Below, piece after piece: positions 1 to 8,125 of a DNA stretch of 64,000 nt. Position numbers and translations under genes: made by a program. How positions within the stretch are numbered: position 1 is the first letter of the stretch; every line of letters begins with the position of its first letter. The notes beneath the pieces are model-generated. The model did not search any database. It worked only from the letters and a program-made list of their open reading frames with translations, and was not told the DNA's origin. Source of the stretch: Streptomyces fagopyri (GTDB taxonomy: Bacteria > Actinomycetota > Actinomycetes > Streptomycetales > Streptomycetaceae). The stretch covers positions 8,804,001 to 8,868,000 of the forward strand of contig NZ_CP045643.1 of NCBI RefSeq assembly GCF_009498275.1, in the 5' to 3' direction.

Positions 1-93
1 AACACCAACTACCCTGGCCCGAGCCGCATAGACGTGTTCAAGATCCGAGGTCAAGGCCCGTCCGCTGTGGCAGACAGGGGCCGGTGGGGGCTC

Positions 94-360
94 TCAGGTC
101 TCGTCGGCGTGGGCGCCGGTGCCGACGGAGCTCCGGCTGGCGGCCAGCCAGGAGCGGGCTGGGCCAGCGGGTGTTGCAGTGTCCAGGGTGAGGTGGAGGC
201 GGGTGGCGCCGTCCAGGCCGGGATAGCTGCGCTGTTCCGCTCCAGCGAAGCAGTGGCGAAGCGCCTCCGCGACCGCTCGGGCGGCTTGGGGCGTGTGCGC
301 GATGATCCGTACCTCGGCGTGCCCGAGCGAGGCCAGTGTCTGGGTCTCGATGTACTTCAC
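94..360 (-). CDS. conserved hypothetical protein (88 aa)
   Basis: The GTG start at 360 has a GAAGGGAA ribosome-binding site about 9 nt upstream. The protein begins VKYIETQTLASLGHAEV and has alternating hydrophobic/charged residues typical of a small soluble alpha/beta fold. It includes a segment on avoidance of gaps in an Ala/Arg-rich helix (AARAVAEALRHCF). No catalytic motif is seen and the function is unknown. It lies downstream of the small membrane protein and the DUF5994 gene on the same strand, so the three may form an operon. Longer upstream starts would add a low-complexity Arg/Pro stretch and are unlikely. Confidence 0.6.
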   Translation of the reverse strand: MKYIETQTLASLGHAEVRIIAHTPQAARAVAEALRHCFAGAEQRSYPGLDGATRLHLTLDTATPAGPARSWLAASRSSVGTGAHADET

Positions 361-462
361 GTGGGCGTGTTCCCTTCGGGGTGGGCGAGAAGCCGGTGGG
401 GCGGGGGCGCCGTGGCGCCCTGCCCGCTGCCCCCGGTCGGAGGAAGGTTCGTTCCTCACCGG

Positions 463-639
463 TCATGCATGGTGGGTGCGGCGACTGGTGTCGTGCGGCA
501 GGCCGGGAGGTCTTGGCAGGGGGGCGCTGAAGTGGTGGGCGGCGATCCGTGCGCCGTGCTGGGCATTGAGCAGTTGGATCAGGCGCATCCCGATGCCGAT
601 CGCGAGGACGATCACCGCGCTGATGACGAGGGTCTCCAC
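463..639 (-). CDS. small single-pass membrane protein (58 aa)
   Basis: The N-terminus (VETLVISAVIVLAIGIGMR) is one clear transmembrane helix, followed by a short polar tail. Two GTG starts are possible. The one at 648 overlaps the stop of the upstream DUF5994 gene. The one at 639 has GGAGG placed 8 nt before it and is preferred. The near-overlap suggests translational coupling with DUF5994. No function can be assigned. Confidence 0.5.
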   Translation of the reverse strand: METLVISAVIVLAIGIGMRLIQLLNAQHGARIAAHHFSAPLPRPPGLPHDTSRRTHHA

Positions 640-644
640 AGAAC

Positions 645-1220
645 TCACCTCCAGCCGTTTCCGGACAGCAGGAGGGCGCTTCGCCTCATGGGCTTCCCGA
701 AGGGGGACATGCAGGCCCCGCCTTCGCCCTCCCAGGTGGCTTCCCGGCGCACGGCGTCACGGATGCCGCGCCCCATGACGGCTTCGTTGCTCATCAGGAC
801 GCCCGCGGTGAGGACGCCGCCCGGGATCGCTGCGGCGGACATCAGCCGGGCCGCAGCTGCGGGTGCAGTCTCGGGCGGGACGACGAGGAGGTCCCAGCGC
901 CCGACGGTGTAGGAGAGCAGGATGAGCTTGTCGGGGTCCTGTTCTGTGAACCAGCCCACGTGCAACATGCGCCCGTCCACGGCAACCGTGTTCGGGACGA
1001 CGGGCCAGCGGGTGGGGTTCACGGTCACGCGCGTAATGCGCCCCCAGGGTTCCTCCAGGGCGGCGGCGAGCGGTGGGAGCTCGGCTTCCAGGTCGCGGGA
1101 GTAGGGCCACCAGGCCCCGTCCAGCTGGCCGGCGAGCGTGGTCTTCGGGGTGAGGGACAAGCGTGCCGGAAGCTCTGCGGCGAGGTCGCGGGGCGCAGTC
1201 CGGTCGAGGGTCCTGGTCAT
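645..1220 (-). CDS. DUF5994 family protein (191 aa)
   Basis: The protein starts MTRTLDRTAPRDLAAELPAR. It carries the family hallmarks: RLSLTP near the N-terminus, LDGAWWP (about residues 35-41), SRDLEAELPPL, a WP-PNTVAV segment, HVGWFTEQDPDKL and GRWDLLVVPPETA. The family is common and often multicopy in Streptomyces and its role is unknown. The chosen ATG has a GGGGGCAGG purine run upstream; the open frame continues further but loses family similarity. It faces a broken paralogue across a 286-bp divergent region. Downstream are a coupled small membrane protein and a small hypothetical gene. Confidence 0.8.
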   Translation of the reverse strand: MTRTLDRTAPRDLAAELPARLSLTPKTTLAGQLDGAWWPYSRDLEAELPPLAAALEEPWGRITRVTVNPTRWPVVPNTVAVDGRMLHVGWFTEQDPDKLILLSYTVGRWDLLVVPPETAPAAAARLMSAAAIPGGVLTAGVLMSNEAVMGRGIRDAVRREATWEGEGGACMSPFGKPMRRSALLLSGNGWR

Positions 1221-1506
1221 GATGCGGACCTGCCCCCGGGCTGCCCGTCGACAGCCCGGTTTTTCGTGGTCGCCGGAAATGACACCCGCGTGAAAGCCAG
1301 TGTGCGAAGTACCTCCGGTGCTTTCAATGTACGCCTGTTCGGCGGACCTTGACCGCCGTGACCAGGTATTTTTCTGACGGATGCCTGATCTGGCGGCGGG
1401 AGTATCGAGAAACGACGGCGGGCTCGTGCACGTCGCCGGGCAGGCACCGGCGTCGGCCGCGAACTGCGACGACGTACGGCCGCACCCCGTAGACGGGCAG
1501 ACCCAC

Positions 1507-1983
1507 ATGGCTGACACCGACCTTCCCCACCCGCCCCGACTGCTGCCGCCGGATGCGATCCACCAGGCGGTCAAACCGGGTACGGCCCTGCTGCGGCTGG
1601 AGACGACGCGGTCCCGGGAGGGGCTCCTGGACGGCGCGTGATGGCCCCGCACCCGCGACATCGAGACCGAGCTGCCTGCGCTGATCAGCGTGTTGACCGG
1701 GCATCTCGGGTCGATCACCCGCGTGGGCGTGGACGCGGCCGCCTGGAACGGCGTCCCGACCCGCCTGGTCATCGACGGCCAGGTCGTGCACCTCGACTCC
1801 GACCCGGTCGGCGACAACACCGTCCTCATCACCCGCGGCCACAACGACCACTTCGCCCTGTTGGTGGTTCCCCCGGACACCGCCGCCGACGCAGCCCGCG
1901 AAGCGATGGCCCGCGCCGTCCGAGTCGACAACATCACCGAGGCCGCTCAGATCCTCATCGCCACCACACCCGAACCTGAATAG
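1507..1983 (+). pseudogene. DUF5994 paralogue interrupted by an in-frame TGA
   Basis: The frame opens at ATG 1507 (MADTDLPHPPRLLPP) and runs to a stop at 1981-1983, but is interrupted by TGA at 1639-1641. Both halves are in the same phase. Around the stop the reading is LLDGA-stop-WPRTRDIETELPAL, which matches LDGAWWPYSRDLEAELPPL in the intact neighbour at 645-1220. The stop therefore replaces the first conserved Trp codon, a single G-to-A change. The downstream half keeps VVHLDSDPVGDN and HFALLVVPPDTAA. It is either a recent pseudogene or a sequencing error. Total length would be 158 codons. Confidence 0.75.
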
Positions 1984-2934
1984 GACCGGGTCGTTGACCG
2001 GGGAGTTCACTGAAGGGCGCGGATGGCGAGACCGGCCGGGCACTACATACGCCCTGGCCGACGGACGCCACGACCCCGACCACAGCCAGTAGCACGCAGG
2101 AGAGGGGGGTTACCACGTCGCCCGCTGCGGGTGCGGGCAGGACCGGCTCACCGCCCACGCCATCCCTGCCGGGCCCATCGTGCTGCCCCGGGGCAAGACC
2201 GGCTCCTATGGGCTGGTGGGGTCCGGTTACGGAGGGCGTCCACGAGAGCGTACTGACCGCCGACGCCCTTTGGGCGACGGTCACCCGTAAGCCCGGCGCG
2301 GGCTGGACGGAGACTGTGCAGGTCAACGACTGCAGTCCGGAAATCGACGCTCACCGCAAGGCCGCGGCGGCGAAGAAGGAGCCGGCCCAGCAGCGCAGCG
2401 CTCGGTGTGGTGACCTGCTCTGTGGTCATTGGTGGGTGGTGGGAGTTCAGGCGCGGCGGTCGTGGTGGTTGCCGTCGTGGCCGCGGCGGCGGTGGTGGCG
2501 GCCGCCCCAGGAGGCGTCGTCGATGAAGCGGCCGTGGTCGTTGCGGAGGGTGGCGGTGTCGGAGCGGTTGTCCAGACGTAGTTGTGGCGGTCCTGGTAGA
2601 CGTCGCGGCGGGCGGCCGCTCCACCGCGACGGAACTGTCCCGGCTCGATGACCGGGGCCTGATGGTGGCGGCCGCGCGGATGCTGCGGAGGGACGGGCTG
2701 GTCGCATCGGTTCCTACGCGCGCATGGGAAGCCGCCCGATGAGCACCACGCGACGCCCCCTCGCTAACAACCCGGCCACCACCAGGACCACGGAGCCGAT
2801 CGGTCTCTCCCCGCGGCTACTTCCCGCCGAACGCATCGATCCCGTACTGCTCCCGGACAGGGACCATCAGCGGGACGCCACCGGACGGAAAGGCCGACGG
2901 ACCCTCGGACGCGGCACCACGCAGGCATAGGGCA
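1984..2934. other. no intact gene; decayed coding scraps
   Basis: No complete gene can be supported here. On the minus strand about 2495-2640, two frames together read YQDRHNYVW then DNRSDTATLRNDHGRFID, which resembles a frameshifted small secreted protein of the peptidase-inhibitor I36 / crystallin type. On the plus strand a frame ending EAAR-stop at about 2741 overlaps by ATGA a short ORF starting MSTTRRPLANN. These are weak observations and neither is annotated as a gene. Confidence 0.35.
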
Positions 2935-3450
2935 GGGTGCGCAGGTGATGCACAGGGACTGCGCAACGCCATGGGCGGGCCTGTGATCGGGGTACGGCCA
3001 TGAGCAGTCGATGCGCACCGGCGCGGTTGGCAGGCACGATGAGTGGTCTGTCTGCTGTCAGGAGCGCGTGCCGCGTCGTCGGCCGGTGCGGCCTGGTGCG
3101 CAGTGGCATTGCGCGATCCCAGGGGCTGTGCAGCGTCCCGTGGCTGTGGTCGGCTGAGCGGCGGGCCGTGAGGGTGGTGTGGGCTGTGGTGTGGCCTCCC
3201 CACAGCCCACACCGGTGCGGTCATCACGCTGGCGCCCGGTCGTTGCGCAGTCTCGCCGGCCGGGTTGCGCAGGTGGTGCGCAGCGGCTGCGCAACGCTGT
3301 GACCTGCCGTGGCTGGGCCTGTGGTCGGGGTTGTGGTCGGGCTTCGATGGTCCGCGGCGGGTGCGCGGCGCTCGATGTGCAATGGGGTTGTGCGGGAACG
3401 GGGTTGCGCGGTGGGCTGTCCGCTGTGTGTCGGCCCTTGCGTACTGGCTG
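2935..3450. repeat. cluster of TGCGCA palindromes, non-coding
   Basis: The palindrome TGCGCA, or one-base variants of it, recurs about ten times in roughly 500 bp, usually preceded by G/C-T as in GGTGCGCAG and GTTGCGCAG. A stretch GTGTGGGCTGTGG facing CCACAGCCCACAC (about 3178-3210) can form a hairpin. Similar clusters occur at about 5215-6000 and 33240-33340. No convincing ORF is present. Confidence 0.5.
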
Positions 3451-3565
3451 CGCAGCGTCTCAGTCGGAGGTGTCGTCCGGCTTGTCTTCTGGTCGGTAGA
3501 AGCTGCAGGTTTTGAGGTACTCGGTGTCGCGGACGGCGACGCGGAACTGGGCTGCCGGAGATCGG
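3355..3565. repeat. dispersed repeat, copy 1 (pairs with 33239-33432)
   Basis: This segment aligns over about 200 bp, roughly three quarters identical by eye, with 33239-33432. Shared landmarks in the same order are CTCGATG, GGTTGCGC, CTGGCTGCGCAGCGTCTCAG, a coding tail on the minus strand, and GGAGATCGG. Substitutions in the tail are mostly synonymous or conservative, so the tail has evolved as coding sequence. Confidence 0.6.
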
Positions 3566-3657
3566 AGATGTCTTCCGGCTGGCTCTGGTGCAGCTGTCGA
3601 CGTGGAGGACAGCGGGCGGAGGTGGCCAGCCCGTCGTCGGGTTCGTGACGGGCCCAT
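3460..3657 (-). CDS. small ORF with conserved Cys-containing tail
   Basis: Only the C-terminal part is supported: it ends RDTEYLKTCSFYRPEDKPDD-TSD. A homologous tail RDTQYIETCGFCRPEAKPGD-ASD ends the ORF at 33334. Conservation of RDTxY, TCxF and RPExKPxD despite third-position changes argues that it is or was translated. The N-terminal half is low complexity and its start is not clear. Function is unknown; it may be a gene fragment. Confidence 0.35.
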   Translation of the reverse strand: MGPSRTRRRAGHLRPLSSTSTAAPEPAGRHLRSPAAQFRVAVRDTEYLKTCSFYRPEDKPDDTSD

Positions 3658-3813
3658 TCGTGACGGCCGTGTCTGTGTGCGGACGTGGGAAACAGCCTCG
3701 TTTCCGTGAGCGCGTAGCGCACCTATCAGTTTTTATTGTGGCTTTTCGCGTATTGATGCCCGGTGCGGCGATTCTTGGGATGCTAGGCGGGACGGGTGGG
3801 AGGAACTGTGGTC

Positions 3814-5049
3814 GTGAGTGGTAGGCAGAGTGGGGTTCCCCGGTTGCTGACGGCAGCGGAGACGGCGGCGCCGGTGGATGCGGTCGATGTGATCGCGGAG
3901 GATCTGCGGCGGCGCTTCGAGGCCACGAAGGTCTGCTTCCTCATCGTGGACCTGACGGGGAAGGCGGTGGCGCGGCTGTCGACCGCTCCCGCGGAGGGCG
4001 GGCGGGAGGTGGAGCGGATCCCTTTGTTCGGCAGTGTCTACGAGGAGGTGATCCGTACGCAGCGGCTGTATCAGGAGGCGGCGGGTCAGGGGCAGCGGGT
4101 GATCGTGCCGGTCACCAACCGGGGGGATGCGATCGGGCTGCTGGAACTGCTCCTGCCGGCCTCCCCCGGCGAGGACGTCCTTGATGAGGTCGGGGAAGCG
4201 GCCCATCTCCTGGCCTACATCGTGATCGCCAACGGGCGCTTCACCGACTTCTACACCTGGGGCAAACGCTCCAGGCCGCCCACCCTGGCAGCGGAGATCC
4301 AGTACCAGTTGCTCCCCTCGTCGCTGTCGTGCGAGGCCGCGCAGTTCACGCTGTGCGGGAGCCTGGAGCCCTCCGAAGACCTCAGCGGCGACACCTTCGA
4401 CTACACCCTGGACCGGGACACACTGCACGTGTCGGTGACCGATCCCATGGGCCACAACCTCAACGCGGCCCTGGCCGCCACAGTCCTGGTGAGCGCCCTG
4501 CGCGGCGCCCGCCGCGCGGGAGCCGGCCTGGCCGAACAGGCCCACCGCGCCGACCAGGCACTCGTCGACCACGGCCGCGGGCACGCCACCGGGCAGCTGT
4601 TGCGCATCAGTCTCCACACCGGGCGGGCCCAGTTCGTCAACGCCGGGCACCCCTGGCCGCTGCGGATGCGCGAGGGTGTTGTCGAGGTGATCACCTGTGA
4701 GGTGGATCATCCCTTCGGGCTGTCCGAGTTCGCGACCCTTCCCTACCGCGTTCAGGACCTCGATCTGCGCCCTGGTGACCGTCTGCTCATGTTCACCGAC
4801 GGCATGGTCGAACGCCGCGGGGAGAGGGTCGACCTTCTCTCGCTGCTGGAGCGCACCCGGGGGCTGCACCCGCGGGAGACCGTGTTGATGCTGACGTCCG
4901 CGGTCCGGGACGCTGCCGGCGGGCGGCTCGAAGACGATGCCACCGTGATGTGCCTGGACTGGCACGGCCCCCAGGAGACCCAACGGCATGTCAGTTCTGG
5001 CGCGGACGCCCAACAAGCATCAGCCGGCCGCACGAAGCAGCAGCCGTGA
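3814..5049 (+). CDS. GAF-like/PP2C SpoIIE-type serine/threonine phosphatase (411 aa)
   Basis: The N-terminal ~150 residues look like a GAF sensory fold ([45 protein letters not shown]). Residues ~165-390 are a SpoIIE/PP2C phosphatase: [58 protein letters not shown] and [12 protein letters not shown]. The acidic metal-binding residues of motifs SGD, DPMGH, TDG and DDA are present, so it should be active. Such proteins usually dephosphorylate anti-sigma-factor antagonists. No kinase or antagonist gene is adjacent. GTG 3814 is preferred because GGAGGAA sits 8 nt upstream. The C-terminal tail is Gln/Ala rich. Confidence 0.85.
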   Translation: MSGRQSGVPRLLTAAETAAPVDAVDVIAEDLRRRFEATKVCFLIVDLTGKAVARLSTAPAEGGREVERIPLFGSVYEEVIRTQRLYQEAAGQGQRVIVPVTNRGDAIGLLELLLPASPGEDVLDEVGEAAHLLAYIVIANGRFTDFYTWGKRSRPPTLAAEIQYQLLPSSLSCEAAQFTLCGSLEPSEDLSGDTFDYTLDRDTLHVSVTDPMGHNLNAALAATVLVSALRGARRAGAGLAEQAHRADQALVDHGRGHATGQLLRISLHTGRAQFVNAGHPWPLRMREGVVEVITCEVDHPFGLSEFATLPYRVQDLDLRPGDRLLMFTDGMVERRGERVDLLSLLERTRGLHPRETVLMLTSAVRDAAGGRLEDDATVMCLDWHGPQETQRHVSSGADAQQASAGRTKQQP

Positions 5050-6002
5050 GCAGAGTGCTCTCCCGGACGGTGCCGGGCGAGGGGGAGGTTTTCCGTGTGC
5101 GTGGTGTGGGCGGTGGTGTGACCTCAGCACAGCCCCTTACCGGTGTGGCTGGCCTCGCCCATGGCCGGCCGGGGCTGCGAGGGGTGGGATACGGCTGTCG
5201 CACCGGGCGCACGTCTGGGCACCGGGGCCGGGGCGTGGTTATGCGTTGCGCAGCGGTGAGCTGTGGAGTCGGGGACGCGATTACGCAGTGTTGCGCGGCG
5301 GCCCGCTGCACATCATCTGTGTGATCGGCCGGTGCGGTCGGCGCGTGTGTTCTCGATGACGCAGCCACGCCGCCGCGGAGGGATCATTCGAGCCCGCTCA
5401 TTTAGCGCTAGCCGGAGGTACTGCGATTCCGCGTGCCGCAGCCGTCATGCCGCAGCCGTCATTGGCGGCCGGTGCGGCGGTCCGACGAGATCTACCGGCG
5501 TGCTGTCGAGCAGAACTGAGACGTCGTCAGGGGCGAGTTGTTGTGGGGACAGGGCCGCTGCCCGGTGTGCCGGGTGTCGGTCTCGCTGCGCAAGCGGACG
5601 GGTGCGGTGTACTGCTCGCCGAAGTGCCGTACCAGGGCGTGGCGCAGGCGCCGTGACGCCACCGAAGACGCGTGACGCATCCGAACGGCTGTCACTGTAC
5701 GCGTCACCTGTGACGGCTGACCCTCACGCTGAAGGGGCCCTGGCGCGAGCCGTGCGCCCAGCGGCATGAGGTTCGGAAACAGAGCGTGACGCGTTGTGGG
5801 CCGGCGCGCCCGGTTGCGCACGGGGGAGCTGCGCATCCGGGCGGGACTGCGCAGTGTCCCGCTGCCGCGACGTGCGCAGAACGCGCCGAACGAGGAGGAG
5901 AGCACCCTCCGTTCGTGGTCGGCACCGGTGTAGCCACACCCGTGTGGTCGCCCCGACCACGCCTTGCTGCTGCGCAGACCACGCCCATTGCGCAGACCCT
6001 AA
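5050..6002. other. non-coding region with TGCGCA cluster
   Basis: About 950 bp without a substantial gene. It holds roughly nine TGCGCA-type palindromes, a block GTGTGGGCGGTGGTGTGACC related to the one at about 3178, and one short zinc-finger-like ORF listed separately. Its right end (5950-6002) is the left half of a hairpin site into which IS701 copy A has inserted. Confidence 0.5.
5541..5675 (+). CDS. possible small zinc-ribbon protein (44 aa)
   Basis: The frame reads CPVCRVSVSLRKRTGAVYCS followed by PKCRTRAWRRRRDA. The CxxC, then CSPKC, spacing with a basic tail resembles small actinobacterial zinc-finger proteins ending CSxxCRxRAWR. A TTG at 5541 is 7 nt after AGGGG; an in-frame stop lies just upstream at 5517. 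It sits alone among palindromic repeats. Too short for certainty. Confidence 0.35.
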   Translation: MWGQGRCPVCRVSVSLRKRTGAVYCSPKCRTRAWRRRRDATEDA

Positions 6003-6051
6003 TAGGACTCCGTTAGGTCTTTCGGTTTGCGCTGATCAAGAGCATGTTGGG

Positions 6052-7335
6052 GTGGTGGATTTACATGAAGTGAGGCGTGTTCGGGCGACGTTGGCGTTGT
6101 TCGTGGCCGATGTGTTCGCTTCGGTGCCGCGGAAGGACCAGCGGGCCAAGGGTGACTGTTATCTGCGGGGACTGATGCTGGACGGCCGTCGCAAGTCGAT
6201 CCAGGCGATGGCGGCGCGACTGCCGGACGGCAACGAGCAGAACCTGCAGCAGTTCGTGAACCAGTCGACCTGGGATCCGGTGCCCGTGCAGCGGCGGATC
6301 AACGAACGTCTGCTGCCGCTGGTCGACCCGGTGGCGTGGGTGATCGACGATGTGTCGATGCCGAAAGACGGCCGGATGTCGGTCGGTGTGGCTCCGCAGT
6401 ACTGCGGAGCCCTGGGCAAACGGGCGAACTGCCAGGTCGCCGTCAGTGTCCACGCCGCCAGTGACACTGCCTCATGCCCCCTGCAGTGGAGGCTGTTCCT
6501 GCCCGAGGACTGGGCTGCGGACGGCCACCGCCGCACCAGGACCCAGGTTCCGCCCGAGGTCATACACCGGGAGAAATGGCGTCTGGCACTGGACATGCTC
6601 GACGCTCTCGCGGACTGGGGCATGACACCGCCGGCGGTGGTGTCCGACGCCGCCTACGGCACCAACGCACACCTGCGGGCCGCCCTCTCGGAGCGAGGAC
6701 TCACCTATGTCCTGTCCGTCCGCTCGGACGTGAGCGCCCACCCGTTCGACGCACAGCCCATGGCTCCGGACCGCAAAGGAGATATCGGCTGCTGGCCCCA
6801 GCCGCGTTACCGCCAGAAGGCGCCGTCAGTGGCGGCTCTTGCCACGGCTCTGGGGCGAGAGGCATTCACCCCGCTCACGTGGCGCCAGGGTTCGAAAGGG
6901 GAGTTACGTTCCCGCTTCGCGGCGGTGCGCGTGCGTCCGGCCGGAAAAGCCGTCGAACGACCGATCAAAGCAGCGGCCTCAGCCGGACAGGGCTGGTGGG
7001 ACGGGGTCCTGCCCGACTGCTGGCTCCTGGCCGAATGGCCCGCCGGAGCCGACGCGCCAAGCGAATACTGGCTTTCCAACCTCCCGCCCGACACCCCGAT
7101 CGCCGATCTGGTCCGCCTGGCCAAGGTCCGCTGGCGCATCGAGCACGACTACCGCGAGCTCAAGCACGGCCTGGGCCTGGACCACTTCGAAGGCCGTTCC
7201 TGGCCCGGCTGGCACCACCACGTCACCCTCGTGACCGCCGCCCAAGCCTTCCTCACCGAACAGCGCCTGGCCCCAAAAGCACCGCACCCAGCATCACCCT
7301 CTACCAGATCCTCGACGCTCTCCAAGACACCCTGA
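6052..7335 (+). CDS. IS701-family transposase (DDE), possible -1 frameshift product
   Basis: The frame from GTG 6052 reads VVDLHEVRRVRATLALFVAD and continues through family motifs QQFVNQSTWDP, VAWVIDDVSMPKDG, VGVAPQYCGALGK, PPAVVSDAAYG and KVRWRIEHDYRELKHGLGLD, covering the DDE catalytic core (D in IDD, D in SDA, E in RIEHDY). Codon 4 is TTA, so expression may need the bldA tRNA. The 0-frame ends at 7335, but the family C-terminus (TLYQILDALQDTLRCWTG) lies in the -1 frame and runs to 7418. The slippery heptamer CCCAAAA at 7272-7278 sits exactly at the transition. Full length with frameshift would be 455 aa. Confidence 0.88.
   Translation: MVDLHEVRRVRATLALFVADVFASVPRKDQRAKGDCYLRGLMLDGRRKSIQAMAARLPDGNEQNLQQFVNQSTWDPVPVQRRINERLLPLVDPVAWVIDDVSMPKDGRMSVGVAPQYCGALGKRANCQVAVSVHAASDTASCPLQWRLFLPEDWAADGHRRTRTQVPPEVIHREKWRLALDMLDALADWGMTPPAVVSDAAYGTNAHLRAALSERGLTYVLSVRSDVSAHPFDAQPMAPDRKGDIGCWPQPRYRQKAPSVAALATALGREAFTPLTWRQGSKGELRSRFAAVRVRPAGKAVERPIKAAASAGQGWWDGVLPDCWLLAEWPAGADAPSEYWLSNLPPDTPIADLVRLAKVRWRIEHDYRELKHGLGLDHFEGRSWPGWHHHVTLVTAAQAFLTEQRLAPKAPHPASPSTRSSTLSKTP
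7272..7278 (+). promoter_or_regulatory. candidate -1 ribosomal frameshift site CCCAAAA
   Basis: In the transposase frame the codons are GCC CCA AAA GCA, giving the classical X-XXY-YYZ arrangement. A -1 slip yields APKSTAPSITLYQILDAL, which restores the family C-terminus. The same sequence is present in copy B. It may instead be a simple inactivating frameshift inherited by both copies. Confidence 0.5.
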
Positions 7336-7526
7336 GGTGCTGGACCGGGATCTGCAGCAGCTGCCGGCAACCCCTCCCCACCAGAGCCCGCACGACAACA
7401 AGATCAAGAAAGACCTAACGGAGTCCTACTACGCAATGGGCGTCTGGAACCAGCACGGTGAGGTTGTCCAGTGCGGTCTCCTGGGAGGCAGGGCAGTCTC
7501 AATGGCCCGCCCGAACGGAAAATTAA

Positions 7527-7820
7527 ATGCACGTCGTCCTGAACTGTGTTGGTGCCGACGATCAGGGTGGCTACGTGCGCCGGCTGGAGGCCTTCGCGGA
7601 GACCAGCCGGGAGCGCCTGGTGAAGCTGTATTCCCGATACGGGCCGGGCGGGACGTCCGCGGATGAGAGGCACTGCTACCTCACGCACCAGCCGGAGAGC
7701 TTCGTCATCTGCGAGCGCCTCGACACGGTCCTGATGTGGCTCGACGGGGTGTGGAACGACGAGATCGACGCCGAGCTGGCCCTCGAATGCTTCACCAAGT
7801 ACTGGCGCTACGGCCTGTGA
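7527..7820 (+). CDS. hypothetical protein (97 aa)
   Basis: The protein starts MHVVLNCVGADDQGGYVRRL and contains aromatic/acidic segments LTHQPESFVICERLDTVLMW and ending FTKYWRYGL. Codon use is typical for the genome. No family was recognised. A weak GGAAAA precedes the ATG. It begins about 100 bp after IS701 copy A and is followed by a short ORF on the same strand, possibly an operon. Confidence 0.55.
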   Translation: MHVVLNCVGADDQGGYVRRLEAFAETSRERLVKLYSRYGPGGTSADERHCYLTHQPESFVICERLDTVLMWLDGVWNDEIDAELALECFTKYWRYGL

Positions 7821-7885
7821 AGACCGGCCGCAGCTCGACACACCGTTACCGGCCCGACAGGGGGACTCACGGAGAGGCGGAACGC

Positions 7886-8026
7886 ATGGCCCAGATGACG
7901 ATCGGGGACCTGTACGGCCTGCTGAGTCAGGTTCCCCGGCGGCGGGATCCGGAGCAGAACGGGATCCGGCTTGTGTACGACGGCATGGTCGTCCACCTGT
8001 CCACAGCGGATACCCGGACACTGTGA
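7886..8026 (+). CDS. short hypothetical protein (46 aa), possibly truncated
   Basis: ATG 7886 is preceded by GGAGAGG at a good distance. The product starts MAQMTIGDLYGLLSQVPRRR and ends VVHLSTADTRTL. It reads like the N-terminal part of a longer protein. Function unknown. Confidence 0.4.
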   Translation: MAQMTIGDLYGLLSQVPRRRDPEQNGIRLVYDGMVVHLSTADTRTL

Positions 8027-8125
8027 TCGTCCGAGCCAGCGCTCCGCGGACAGCAGGATCTCCCGTTCCTGCCTGTCCTTGGACGACGTGGTCACATTCC
8101 ACTATCTGCGTGGCTTCGGACATGA

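Larger units (their letters stand above)
6003..7428 (+). mobile_element. IS701-family insertion sequence, copy A (1426 bp)
   Basis: Perfect 21-bp terminal inverted repeats beginning TAGGACTCCGTTAGG bound the element. The flanks are CTAA (5999-6002) and CTAC (7429-7432), an imperfect 4-bp direct repeat; four base pairs is the usual target duplication of this family. Copy B at 21886-23311 has the same length and both share all ORF coordinates in mirror image. The element sits in the loop of a hairpin whose uninterrupted relative is at 31464-31492. Confidence 0.92.

Noticed and set aside
1..60. Linear-replicon telomere at the window start
   Set aside because: No packed palindromes typical of Streptomyces telomeres are present; the window simply begins inside a replicon.
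1639..1641. TGA read as selenocysteine
   Set aside because: The aligned residue is Trp, not Cys, and no selenocysteine-type hairpin or family precedent is seen.
1221..1937. N-terminal extension of the DUF5994 frame to 1937
   Set aside because: The extra 239 residues lie antisense to the broken paralogue and lack family similarity; ATG 1220 fits the family start.
2935..3450. Replication origin based on repeated palindromes
   Set aside because: No DnaA-box cluster or replication gene is near; the palindromes alone are not enough.
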